From Sphingomonas prati (GTDB lineage: Bacteria > Pseudomonadota > Alphaproteobacteria > Sphingomonadales > Sphingomonadaceae): DNA of 64,000 bases. The DNA lies in NCBI RefSeq assembly GCF_014643515.1, contig NZ_BMJP01000002.1:124001-188000 (forward strand). The letters are read 5' to 3'. This document shows, in pieces, positions 35,614 through 43,776 of the stretch. A program made the position numbers and the translations under genes. Within the stretch, counting starts at the first letter, position 1, and each line of letters begins with the position of its first letter. The notes below the pieces were generated by a model that saw only the letters and a list, made by a program, of their open reading frames with translations, ran no database searches and was not told the DNA's origin.

Positions 35614-36690
35614 ATGCCCGTCGATATGTCCGTCGTTCCGCCCGTCGATAGCGGCGTCGATATTTCCGCCACCCTCCTCGCCTGGTACGACGCGCATCAC
35701 CGCACGCTCCCCTGGCGCGCGGCCCCCGGCACGCCCGCGCCCGCTCCCTATCGCGTCTGGCTGTCGGAGGTGATGCTGCAACAGACAACGGTCGCCGCGG
35801 TAAAGGCCGCATTCCTGCGCTTCACCACACGCTGGCCGACCGTGGCCGATCTGGCGGCGGCCGACGATGCCGACCTGATGGCCGCCTGGGCCGGGCTCGG
35901 CTATTATGCCCGCGCCCGCAACCTGCTCGCCTGCGCCCGCGCCGTCGTCGCCGACCATGGCGGCCGCTTCCCCGATACCGAAGCTACTCTCCGCGCACTA
36001 CCCGGCGTGGGCGCCTATACCGCCGCCGCGGTCGCCGCGATCGCGTTCGGCCGGCGCGCGGTGGTGGTCGACGGCAATGTCGAACGCGTCGTCACCCGCT
36101 TGTTCGCGATCGAACAGCCGCTACCCGCCGCCCGCCCCGCGATCCGCGCCGCCACCGACATCATCACCCCGGACACCCGCGCCGGCGATTTCGCGCAGGC
36201 GATGATGGACCTCGGCGCCACCATCTGCACCCCGCGCCGCCCGGCCTGCGCGATCTGCCCGCTGCGCATCGGATGCGCCGCGGTCCGCACCGCCGACCCC
36301 GCACGCTTCCCGGTCAAGGCCGCCAAGACCGCCCGCCCCGAACGCCACGGCGCGATCTGGTGGATCGAACGCGGCGACGCCGTCCTGCTCGTCCGCCGCC
36401 CCGCGCGCGGCCTGCTCGGCGGCATGCGTGCGCTGCCGACCGGCGACTGGACCGACACGCCGCCCGACGATCCGCCCCCGCTCCAGGCGGACTGGACCGC
36501 GCTGCCCGGCACCGTCACGCACGTCTTCACGCATTTCCGCCTGACGCTCACCGTCTTCCGCACGGTCGTGATCCGCGATATCGCGCCCGAGCTGGACGGC
36601 GTCTGGTGGCCGCGCGCCACCCTCGCCGACGCCGGCCTGCCCACCCTGTTCGCAAAGGCCGCCACTTTGGCCATGGAGTCGCCGCGATGA
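35614..36690 (+). CDS. mutY: A/G-specific adenine DNA glycosylase
   Basis: 358 aa. Removes adenine mispaired with 8-oxoguanine. The HhH domain (LRALPGVGAYTAAAV) precedes the catalytic Asp in VVVDGNVERV, with the catalytic Glu in SEVMLQQTTV. The four Fe-S cysteines have the C-x6-C-x2-C-x5-C spacing (CTPRRPACAICPLRIGC). A C-terminal NUDIX-like MutT domain ends the protein, with GLLGGMRALP and HVFTHFRLTL. Its stop overlaps the nudC start (ATGA). Confidence 0.95.
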   Translation: MPVDMSVVPPVDSGVDISATLLAWYDAHHRTLPWRAAPGTPAPAPYRVWLSEVMLQQTTVAAVKAAFLRFTTRWPTVADLAAADDADLMAAWAGLGYYARARNLLACARAVVADHGGRFPDTEATLRALPGVGAYTAAAVAAIAFGRRAVVVDGNVERVVTRLFAIEQPLPAARPAIRAATDIITPDTRAGDFAQAMMDLGATICTPRRPACAICPLRIGCAAVRTADPARFPVKAAKTARPERHGAIWWIERGDAVLLVRRPARGLLGGMRALPTGDWTDTPPDDPPPLQADWTALPGTVTHVFTHFRLTLTVFRTVVIRDIAPELDGVWWPRATLADAGLPTLFAKAATLAMESPR

Positions 36691-37610
36691 CCGACATTCC
36701 CCCCGATCGCCGCCCCTCCCACCTTGACGGCAGCCTCGTTCCCGGCTTCACCGGCTCCCCGCTCGACCGCGTCGATGCCTGGCGGCAGGATCCGGCCGCG
36801 ATCATGAAGGCGCTCAACGACCCGCGCGCCTGCCTGCTGCGCATGGAGGGGCTCGATCCGCTGCTCGACGCCGATGGCGCGCTCGACTGGGGCCATCTGG
36901 CGGAGGCCGCCTGGGACGCCGAACTCGCGCTGCTCGGCCTGATCGGCGGCATCCCGCGCTTCGTCGCGCTCACCCCGGCCGTCCCCCACGCCGCACGGCG
37001 CAGCCCCGCGCTGAACGGCATGCTCGATTACCTCGAGCCCGCGCAGGCCGCCACCTACGCGGCGGCACGCAGCCTGATCGACTGGCACGCCCGCCACCGC
37101 TTCTGCGCGAACTGCGGCACGCCCACCACGCTCTACCGCGCCGGCTGGGGCCGCCGCTGCCCCGGCTGCCGCGCCGAACATTTCCCGCGCACCGACCCGG
37201 TCGTGATCATGCTGGCCGAACATGCCGGCTGCGTGCTCGTCGGCCGCCAGCGCAGCTGGCCCACCGGTCGCTACTCCGCACTCGCCGGCTTCGTGGAGGT
37301 TGGCGAATCGATCGAGGAAGCCGTCGCCCGCGAACTGGCCGAGGAAGCCGGCGTCGTCGCCACCAGCGTGCGCTACCTCGTCAGCCAGCCCTGGCCCTTC
37401 CCCTCGCAACTCATGGTCGCTTGCATCGCCCCCGTCGCCGACGCCGCCCTCCACCTCGACCAGCATGAACTGGAAGACGCCTTCTGGGCCACCCGAGAAG
37501 ACATCCGCGCCGCCCTCGCCGCCGAACCCGACGCCCGCTTTATCGCGCCGCCGCCCTATGCCGTGGCGCACACCCTGTTCGCGCGCTGGCTGGCGGAACA
37601 AGCGGACTAA
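36687..37610 (+). CDS. nudC: NADH pyrophosphatase (NUDIX, NudC)
   Basis: 307 aa. Cleaves NAD(H), and in bacteria NAD-capped RNA, to NMN and AMP. The zinc ribbon is CANCGTP ... CPGC. The NUDIX box runs GFVEVGESIEEAVARELAEEAGV, followed by the NudC signature SQPWPFPSQLM. Start codon overlaps the mutY stop, so the two DNA/nucleotide-repair genes are coupled. A strong inverted repeat follows before the convergent pheA. Confidence 0.95.
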   Translation: MTDIPPDRRPSHLDGSLVPGFTGSPLDRVDAWRQDPAAIMKALNDPRACLLRMEGLDPLLDADGALDWGHLAEAAWDAELALLGLIGGIPRFVALTPAVPHAARRSPALNGMLDYLEPAQAATYAAARSLIDWHARHRFCANCGTPTTLYRAGWGRRCPGCRAEHFPRTDPVVIMLAEHAGCVLVGRQRSWPTGRYSALAGFVEVGESIEEAVARELAEEAGVVATSVRYLVSQPWPFPSQLMVACIAPVADAALHLDQHELEDAFWATREDIRAALAAEPDARFIAPPPYAVAHTLFARWLAEQAD

Positions 37611-37643
37611 ACGCTGTTTTGATCGCTTTTGGTCAGTCTACCC

Positions 37644-37713
37644 CAACCCGTTTGGTTCGAGCCTGTCGAGAGCCTTGCGCAGGGTTCTCGACAGGCTCGA
37701 ACCAAACGGGTTG
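37644..37713. repeat. Long inverted repeat, GTTCGAGCCTGTCGAGAAC family (copy 3)
   Basis: The arms begin CAACCCGTTTGGTTCGAGCC and end GGCTCGAACCAAACGGGTTG, and pair over about 30 bases with one mismatch. Located between the convergent nudC and pheA genes, where it may also block read-through. Confidence 0.88.
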
Positions 37714-37761
37714 GTGCGCGGGCCAATCAAAGGTCCCACGAACCCTGGCCACAAACCGCCC

Positions 37762-38664
37762 CTAATCCCCCCGGGCCCGCGCCTGAGGATAGGTCCCCAG
37801 CACCCGCATCCACTTGGTATGGAACGCCAGTTCCTCCAGCGCCCGCCCCAGCGCCGGATCGTCCGGCCGCCCATCGACGTCGCAATAGAATTCGGTCGCC
37901 GCAAAGCTCCCGCCACGCTGGTAACTCTCCAGCTTGGTCATGTTGATCCCGTTGGTCGCGAACCCGCCCATCGCCTTGTACAGCGCCGCGGGCACGTTCC
38001 GCACCTCGAACACCAGGGTCGTCATGCACGGCCCGCCGAGGTCCGCCTCCGCGGGCGCCCCCCGCGCCAGCACCACGAACCGCGTCATGTTGTGGTCCGC
38101 ATCCTCCAGCCCGCGCGCGATCACCTCCAGCCCGTACAGCCCCGCCGCCATCTCGGGCGCGATCGCCGCCTGGCCCGGCTTCCCCTCTTCCGCCACCAGC
38201 GCCGCCGCACCCGCCGTATCGGGATAGCTGACCGGCCGGATGCCGCGCGTGCGCAACCAGTCGCGGCACTGGCCCAGCGCTTGCGGATGGCTCACCGCCT
38301 CGCGCACCGCATCGATCGTGGTGCCAGCCTGCGCCATCAGGCTGTAGCGGATCGGCATGAAATGCTCGCCGGTGATGACCAGCCCCGATTCGGGCAGCAG
38401 GAAATGGATGTCCGCCACCCGCCCGTGCAGCGAATTTTCGATCGGGATCATCGCGCAGTCGGCCCGCCCCTCGCGCACCGCGTCGATCGCATCCTCGAAC
38501 GAAAAACACGGCAGCGGCAGCCCGTCCGGAAACGCCGTCATCGCCGCAATATGCGAATTGGCCCCCGGCGCGCCCTGGAATGCGACCGTCCGGTCGGGGG
38601 CGGCGGCGGCATCGGCGGTCATCGCGGCAACGCGGGCACGGGCGGGGGCGGGGTAGTTTTCCAT
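37762..38664 (-). CDS. pheA: Prephenate dehydratase
   Basis: 300 aa monofunctional enzyme of phenylalanine synthesis (prephenate to phenylpyruvate). The catalytic domain starts VAFQGAPGANSHIAA and has the essential Thr-Arg-Phe in HNMTRFVVL. The ACT domain follows (TTLVFEVRNVPAALYKAMGGFATNGINMTKLES), which should bind phenylalanine for feedback control. There is no chorismate mutase domain. The start at 38664 (MENYPAPAR) is preferred over a longer frame that runs into the promoter region. Divergent from a cytochrome c gene, which is common in this group. Confidence 0.93.
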   Translation of the reverse strand: MENYPAPARARVAAMTADAAAAPDRTVAFQGAPGANSHIAAMTAFPDGLPLPCFSFEDAIDAVREGRADCAMIPIENSLHGRVADIHFLLPESGLVITGEHFMPIRYSLMAQAGTTIDAVREAVSHPQALGQCRDWLRTRGIRPVSYPDTAGAAALVAEEGKPGQAAIAPEMAAGLYGLEVIARGLEDADHNMTRFVVLARGAPAEADLGGPCMTTLVFEVRNVPAALYKAMGGFATNGINMTKLESYQRGGSFAATEFYCDVDGRPDDPALGRALEELAFHTKWMRVLGTYPQARARGD

Positions 38665-38798
38665 GGGCGCCCCCGCGTTTAGGGTCCGGGCGGCCAAGCG
38701 GCAAGCATGCTTGCGATGCGGCGGTTCGCCACTTAAAGGTCGGCGGTCCGGCGCGGTCACGATCGGGCACGGCACGACGCAGGGGAGTTTCACACGGC

Positions 38799-39500
38799 AT
38801 GGACGATCGCGGCAATACCATCGCGGGCTGGGTGCTCTTCGGGGGCATCGCCGCCCTTGGCCTGTCGATCGTGACCGGTGAATATTTCCACGCCGAACGC
38901 CCCGAGAAGATGGGTTACGTCGTCGAAGGCGTCGAGGCCGAGGAAGGTGCCGGCCCGGCCGTCGCCGAAAAGCCGATCGAATTCTATCTCGCCTCGGCTA
39001 GCCCCGAAAAGGGCGCCGAAGTCTTCAAGAAATGCGCCGCCTGCCACACCGATGCGAAGGGCGGACCCAACGGCGTCGGCCCCAACCTCTACGGTTCGGT
39101 CGGCAAGGCGCACGGCCACGTCGCCGGCTTCCCCTATTCCGACGCGCTGAAGGGCAAGCCCGGCGTCTGGGACTGGGCGAACCTCAACGCCTGGCTGACC
39201 AGTCCGAAGGCCTATGCCCCCGGCACCAAGATGACCTTCGCCGGCCTCAGCAAACCCGAGGACCGCGCCAACGTAATCGCCTATCTGAACTCGACCAGCG
39301 ACAGCCCGCTGCCGATGCCCGCCGCCCCGGCCGAAGCCCCCGCGGCCGCCCCCGCCGCCGGCACGTCTGCCGCCCCCAGCACCCCGGAAGGCGGCGCCTC
39401 GACCGTCCAGACCGAAGCGCAGGCCGCCAAGAGCCCCAAGGGCAACATCGCCGGCGAAGCCGCTCCCGCCACGTCGGGAACGAGCAAGCAGGAGAAGTAG
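38799..39500 (+). CDS. Membrane-anchored class I cytochrome c
   Basis: 233 aa. An N-terminal membrane anchor (about residues 9-27) keeps the protein in the inner membrane. Heme site CAACH at C79-H83, axial Met in GTKMTFAG near residue 145. An Ala/Pro-rich, low-complexity tail of about 55 residues follows. This is the CycM/cytochrome c552 type that carries electrons from the bc1 complex to oxidases. GGGGAG upstream of the start supports 38799. A pair of GGGGAGGGG-type repeats follows the stop. Confidence 0.92.
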   Translation: MDDRGNTIAGWVLFGGIAALGLSIVTGEYFHAERPEKMGYVVEGVEAEEGAGPAVAEKPIEFYLASASPEKGAEVFKKCAACHTDAKGGPNGVGPNLYGSVGKAHGHVAGFPYSDALKGKPGVWDWANLNAWLTSPKAYAPGTKMTFAGLSKPEDRANVIAYLNSTSDSPLPMPAAPAEAPAAAPAAGTSAAPSTPEGGASTVQTEAQAAKSPKGNIAGEAAPATSGTSKQEK

Positions 39501-39515
39501 GGCTGCTTCTCTCTT

Positions 39516-39630
39516 AGTCCCTCTCCTTCAGGGGAGGGGTTGGGGTGGGGGCAACAGCACCTCACCCCCACCCTTATGGCTGTAAAGAGGTCAGCCCCAC
39601 CCCAGCCCCTTCCCTAGGGAGAGAGGCTAA
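39516..39630. repeat. CCCTCTCC..GGGGAGGGGTTGGGG repeat pair
   Basis: CCCTCTCCTTCAGGGGAGGGGTTGGGGTGGGG is followed by a roughly inverted CACCCCAGCCCCTTCCCTAGGGAGAGA. The sequence is related to the repeats in the NodT leader (11417-11530) and at 62996-63076. It lies between the cytochrome c and DUF1345 gene ends. Confidence 0.65.
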
Positions 39631-39639
39631 AAAGAACCC

Positions 39640-40311
39640 CTACCCACTCCCCAGCACGTTGATCGTAAACGCCACCACGCCCAGGTTGAACGCGAACGCC
39701 GCGATCGAGTGGAACAACACCACCCGCCGCATCGCCCGCGCGCCGATCTCCACGTCCGACGTCTGGAACGTCATGCCCAGCGTGCAGGAAAAATACATGA
39801 AGTCGCCATAATCCGGCTCCTCCGTGTCCGGAAAGCGCAACCCCTGCCGATCACGCCCATCGGCACCCGCCAAATAGAATAGATGCGCATAATGCAGCGC
39901 GAACACCAGGTTGCTGAACGTCCAGACCAGCGCCAGCGTGCCCAGGATCAGCCACACCGTCCCACTGTCCGGCCTGCCCTTCTGCGCCAGCTCCGCCGCC
40001 ACCGACACCAGCACCACCAGCATGACAAGCAGCGTGATCGCCAGTAGCGCCGCGCGGTTCGCGTCGTTCACCTTGGCCGTCGCGCGCATGCCCCCGGCGC
40101 GCATCCCGAACAGCGGCACGGCCGACAGCAGGAACGCCGCCCCCGCCACGTCGAACCCCGCCATCATCCCCAGCCGCCATCCGAACATCAGCGTCGCCGC
40201 GGGCACCGCCACCGCCGCCAGCACGCCGAACAACACAAACCGCGGCGGCGCCACCGTCCGCCCCATCCAATCCAGTCTGCGCATCCCGTCCGCCTTTCCC
40301 ACGTCATCCAT
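39640..40311 (-). CDS. DUF1345 family membrane protein
   Basis: 223 aa with about five hydrophobic segments (LFGVLAAVAVPAATLMFGW, AAFLLSAVPLFGM, LLAITLLVMLVVLVSVAAEL, LILGTLALVWTFSNLVFALHYA, SIAAFAFNLGVVAFTINVL). The conserved DUF1345 elements YAHLFYL and EPDYGDFMYFSCTLGMTFQTSDV are clear. Function is unknown. The ATG at 40311 was chosen; a TTG at 40329 gives a slightly longer product. Divergent from purS. Confidence 0.88.
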   Translation of the reverse strand: MDDVGKADGMRRLDWMGRTVAPPRFVLFGVLAAVAVPAATLMFGWRLGMMAGFDVAGAAFLLSAVPLFGMRAGGMRATAKVNDANRAALLAITLLVMLVVLVSVAAELAQKGRPDSGTVWLILGTLALVWTFSNLVFALHYAHLFYLAGADGRDRQGLRFPDTEEPDYGDFMYFSCTLGMTFQTSDVEIGARAMRRVVLFHSIAAFAFNLGVVAFTINVLGSG

Positions 40312-40390
40312 CGCAACGATCGGTGCCAAGCATCTTGCCCCAAACCGCGCGTCCCGTCATAGAGCGCGCGAAACCGCCCGAAGGCAGGCC

Positions 40391-40621
40391 ATGAAAACCC
40401 GTATCCACGTCACGCTCAAGACCGGTGTCCTCGATCCGCAGGGACGCGCCATCGCCCACGCACTCGAAGGGCTCGGGTTCGCCGGTATCGGCGACGTCCG
40501 CGTCGGCAAGCTGATCGAGCTCGAACTCGCCGACGGCACCAGCGATGCGGACATTGACGCGATGTGCCGCAAGCTGCTCGCCAACACGGTGATCGAAAAT
40601 TACCGGATCGAGCGGGCCTGA
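40391..40621 (+). CDS. purS: Phosphoribosylformylglycinamidine synthase, PurS subunit
   Basis: 76 aa, full length for PurS (about 80 aa). Small dimeric subunit that lets PurQ ammonia reach PurL. Typical features are [15 protein letters not shown] at the N-terminus and VGKLIELEL; the end is [16 protein letters not shown]. It lies 4 bases before purQ on the same strand. purL is not in the window. Confidence 0.95.
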   Translation: MKTRIHVTLKTGVLDPQGRAIAHALEGLGFAGIGDVRVGKLIELELADGTSDADIDAMCRKLLANTVIENYRIERA

Positions 40622-40625
40622 CGCC

Positions 40626-41285
40626 ATGAAGACCGCCGTCATCGTCTTCCCCGGGTCCAACTGCGACCGCGATCTGGCCGTGGCGCTGCGCGACGTGACC
40701 GGCACCGCGCCCGTCATGGTCTGGCACCGCGACACCGAACTGCCGGACGGGATCGACCTGGTCGGCGTCCCCGGCGGCTTTTCCTACGGCGACTATCTCC
40801 GCTCCGGCGCGATGGCCGCGCGCAGCCCGATCATGCGCGCGGTCGCCGATGCGGCCGATCGCGGCGTCGGCGTGCTCGGCGTCTGCAACGGGTTCCAGGT
40901 GCTGACCGAGGCAGGGCTCCTGCCCGGCGCCCTCATGCGCAACGCCGGCCTCGGCTTCGTCTGCCGCGACGCCGCGCTGACCGTCGGCGATGCGGACAGT
41001 CCGTTCCTGAAAGGCTATGCCGCCGGCGAAACCGTCACCATCCCGGTCGCGCACCATGACGGCAATTATGCCGCCGACACCGAAACGCTCGACCGGATCG
41101 AGGGCGAAGGGCGCGTCGCGTTCCGTTACGCCGACCATGTCAACGGATCGGCCCGCGCCATCGCCGGCATCGTCAACGCATCCGGCAACGTGCTCGGCAT
41201 GATGCCGCACCCCGAACGCGCCGTCGAAGTGGCGCATGGCGGGCAGGACGGCCGCCGCCTGTTCGAAGCATTTCTTGCCCGCTAA
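40626..41285 (+). CDS. purQ: Phosphoribosylformylglycinamidine synthase, glutaminase subunit PurQ
   Basis: 219 aa. Class I glutamine amidotransferase with nucleophile C87 in GVCNGFQ and the His/Glu pair in MMPHPERA near residues 196-198. FPGSNCDRD and [13 protein letters not shown] are PurQ signatures. Coupled to purS. It supplies ammonia for the fourth step of purine synthesis. Confidence 0.96.
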   Translation: MKTAVIVFPGSNCDRDLAVALRDVTGTAPVMVWHRDTELPDGIDLVGVPGGFSYGDYLRSGAMAARSPIMRAVADAADRGVGVLGVCNGFQVLTEAGLLPGALMRNAGLGFVCRDAALTVGDADSPFLKGYAAGETVTIPVAHHDGNYAADTETLDRIEGEGRVAFRYADHVNGSARAIAGIVNASGNVLGMMPHPERAVEVAHGGQDGRRLFEAFLAR

Positions 41286-41422
41286 GTAACGACAAAACTG
41301 ATGCGTCGAAGCAACAGTTTCAGTTTATTGCAGGTCTTGTAGTTCTTTTGCATCATTGACGCTTTGCCCCCCGTAACTCACCCGACCGCGGAACCGGTTG
41401 ATGGTCAAGGGAGGCAAAAATC

Positions 41423-43399
41423 ATGCACAAGAACACTAAGCGCGCGATCCTTTTCGGGGCGGGCGTCACCGTCCTGGCGGGTGCCGCTTCGGCACAGTCG
41501 GTCCAGACCTTGCGCAGCGGCACCAACGCCCTCGTCTCGGTCAACGCGTCCAGCCCGGGCACGATCACCCGCACCACCGCGATCACCGGCATCGCCGCCG
41601 GCCGCACGTTGCAGGGTTTCGACTATCGCCCGGCCAGCCCGCGCATCCTCTACGCGCTCGATAATGTCGGGCAGCTTTATTCGATCAACGGCCGCACCGG
41701 CGTCGCCGCCGCCGTGGGTTCGCCCATCACGCAGGCCGCCAACCCGACCGGTGCCGCCGCGGGTCTCGACTTCAACCCGACCGTCGACCGGATCCGCTAC
41801 GTCAACGGCAACCGCACCGATCTGCGTCTGAACCAGACCAATGGCACGCTCGCCGCCACCGACGGCACGCTCACCTATGCCGCGGGCGACGCGCGTTTCG
41901 GCACCGCACCCGTGCTCGCCGGCGCCGCCTACACCAACAATGTCGCAGGCGCGACGACCACCACGCTCTACGTGCTCGACACGTCGGGCGGCACCGCGCG
42001 CCTCGCGACGCAGGGCAACGCAACCGTCGGTCCAAACACCGGCACGCTGTTCTCGGTTGGCACCAGCACGGGCATCGCGACCAACGGCAATGTCGGCTTC
42101 GACATCACCCGCTCGGGCCAGGCCTATGCCACGCTGACCAACCCGACGACCGGCGTCACCTCGCTCTACGCAATCAACCTGGCGAACGGCACCGCGACCG
42201 CACTCGGCGCGATCTCGGGCAACACCACCTATAACGGCCTCGCCGCCGAACTGGCGTCGTTCCAGTCGATGGGCCTGACCCAGAACCAGCAGAATGTCGG
42301 CACCGTGCTCGACAACTTCACCGGCACGCCGAACGACGGCACGATCGGCATTTTCAACGGCATCGATGCGCAGACCGGCAATGCCGCGGCGCAGTCCGGT
42401 CTGCTCCAGTCGCTGACCCCGGCGGCGTTCCAGTCGCTGCCCGACATCTCCTACGGCGCGCTTGAATCGCAGGAATCGACCGTGCTGCGCTACACGCGCG
42501 ACCTGCGCGGCAACGCCGTCAACACCGACGGAAGCCGCGTGACGCTCGATGAAGCCGGCAAGGTCGGCGCCTGGGTCAGCGGCGGCAGCCGGTTTGGCTC
42601 GGTTGACGCGGCGCAGGATCGCTACCGTACGAAGACCGATGAGTATCACTTCCTCGGCGGCGCCGATTACCGCCTGACGCCGAAGACCGCGATCGGTCTG
42701 TTCGGCGGCTACAGCAACACCGATGCAGACCTCGCGCCCGGCAATACCGCCAACGGCACGCTGGAAAGCTGGTTTGCCGGCGCTTACGCCACCGCCGGCA
42801 TCGGCCCGTTCTACGTCGATGCCTGGGGCAGCTATACAGACCTCGACTGGAAGCTTTACCGCAACCTCTCGTTCGGCAACTATTCCGGGTCCACCTTCGC
42901 GCGCACCAGCGGCCGCATCATCACCGGCGGTGCTGCCACCGGCCTGAGCTTCCAGATCCGCAACTTTGAAATCGAGCCGTTCGCGCAGGTTCGTTATGCC
43001 GATCTGAAGATCGACGGTTTCACCGAAACAAACGGTGCGGCGTTCGCGCTGGTCGTGCCGAACGACATGAACCGCGTCTCGATCCGCTCGAACGTCGGCG
43101 CACGGCTTGGCACGAAGTTCGAAGTGGGCGGCGCCACCATCCGTCCGCAGGTCCGCGGCGGGTATATGTACGAGTTCCGCAACCAGCGCCGTAACATCGT
43201 CGCCGGCTTCCAGCAGCCCGGCATCGGGTCGCAGTTCAACTTCGTCACGACGCCGTTGTACCAGGATTACTACAACGCCGGCGCGTCGCTCAACATCTCG
43301 GGCAACGGCCCGCTCTCGCTGGTCGCCGACTATGATGCGCAGTTCGACAACCAGCGTCAGTTCCACAACTTCACGATCGGCGCGCGCCTGGCGCTCTGA
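41423..43399 (+). CDS. DUF4394 autotransporter-like protein
   Basis: 658 aa. A signal peptide (about 25 residues, ending SAQS) precedes a DUF4394 passenger (about residues 27-290) with repeated LYALDN and LYVLDTSGGTARLATQ propeller-like blades. Next comes a linker with GALESQESTVLRYTRDLR, a segment typical at the entrance of autotransporter barrels. The C-terminal autotransporter beta-domain (about residues 395-658) ends in IGARLAL, the aromatic/hydrophobic pattern for BAM. It probably displays or releases its passenger at the cell surface; the role is unknown. A GGGAGGCAAAAATC ribosome site precedes 41423. The tRNA-Arg gene follows 100 bases downstream. Confidence 0.85.
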   Translation: MHKNTKRAILFGAGVTVLAGAASAQSVQTLRSGTNALVSVNASSPGTITRTTAITGIAAGRTLQGFDYRPASPRILYALDNVGQLYSINGRTGVAAAVGSPITQAANPTGAAAGLDFNPTVDRIRYVNGNRTDLRLNQTNGTLAATDGTLTYAAGDARFGTAPVLAGAAYTNNVAGATTTTLYVLDTSGGTARLATQGNATVGPNTGTLFSVGTSTGIATNGNVGFDITRSGQAYATLTNPTTGVTSLYAINLANGTATALGAISGNTTYNGLAAELASFQSMGLTQNQQNVGTVLDNFTGTPNDGTIGIFNGIDAQTGNAAAQSGLLQSLTPAAFQSLPDISYGALESQESTVLRYTRDLRGNAVNTDGSRVTLDEAGKVGAWVSGGSRFGSVDAAQDRYRTKTDEYHFLGGADYRLTPKTAIGLFGGYSNTDADLAPGNTANGTLESWFAGAYATAGIGPFYVDAWGSYTDLDWKLYRNLSFGNYSGSTFARTSGRIITGGAATGLSFQIRNFEIEPFAQVRYADLKIDGFTETNGAAFALVVPNDMNRVSIRSNVGARLGTKFEVGGATIRPQVRGGYMYEFRNQRRNIVAGFQQPGIGSQFNFVTTPLYQDYYNAGASLNISGNGPLSLVADYDAQFDNQRQFHNFTIGARLAL

Positions 43400-43499
43400 T
43401 CCGACGAGCACGGTGGCGGCGCACGGCGTCGCCACCGGATGTTCCGCTGCCCCACGCAGCCTTCCCGAACAGGCGCTTTTCGCCTATGCCTCCGTCCGG

Positions 43500-43576
43500 G
43501 CGCCCGTAGCTCAGTCGGATAGAGCACTAGCCTTCTAAGCTTGTGGTCGGTGGTTCGAATCCACCCGGGCGCGCCA
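43500..43576 (+). tRNA. tRNA-Arg (anticodon TCT)
   Basis: The acceptor stem GCGCCCG (43500-43506) pairs with CGGGCGC (43566-43572), and CCA is encoded at 43574-43576. The T arm GGTGG-TTCGAAT-CCACC is perfect. The anticodon loop CTTCTAA gives TCT, which reads AGA. The anticodon stem has one U-U mismatch. A decayed copy of its 3' half lies at about 48844-48887. Confidence 0.93.
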
Positions 43577-43776
43577 CGCTTTCAGGGCAGTTCCTGCACC
43601 TCTTGTCGTGCCGCGTCGGATTACCCACCGGTGGTGAGGCGACAGGGCGCGATTTTGAGCGTCCATACCGAAATCATCTCCCGGTAGTCTCGGTTCTCGA
43701 CCCCGGATTTCCCCGCCGCGTCCCTTGCGTGGCGGAACGGTCCCGTTAGACTGGATCGCCGGGGGAGAATACGGGA

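Noticed and set aside
41286-41422. Riboswitch or leader peptide upstream of the autotransporter
   Set aside because: The sequence is AT-rich (possible promoter) but no conserved aptamer pattern or small ORF with a ribosome site was found.
41405-43435. Reverse frame across the DUF4394 autotransporter
   Set aside because: No start context, and composition follows the mirror of the barrel coding frame.
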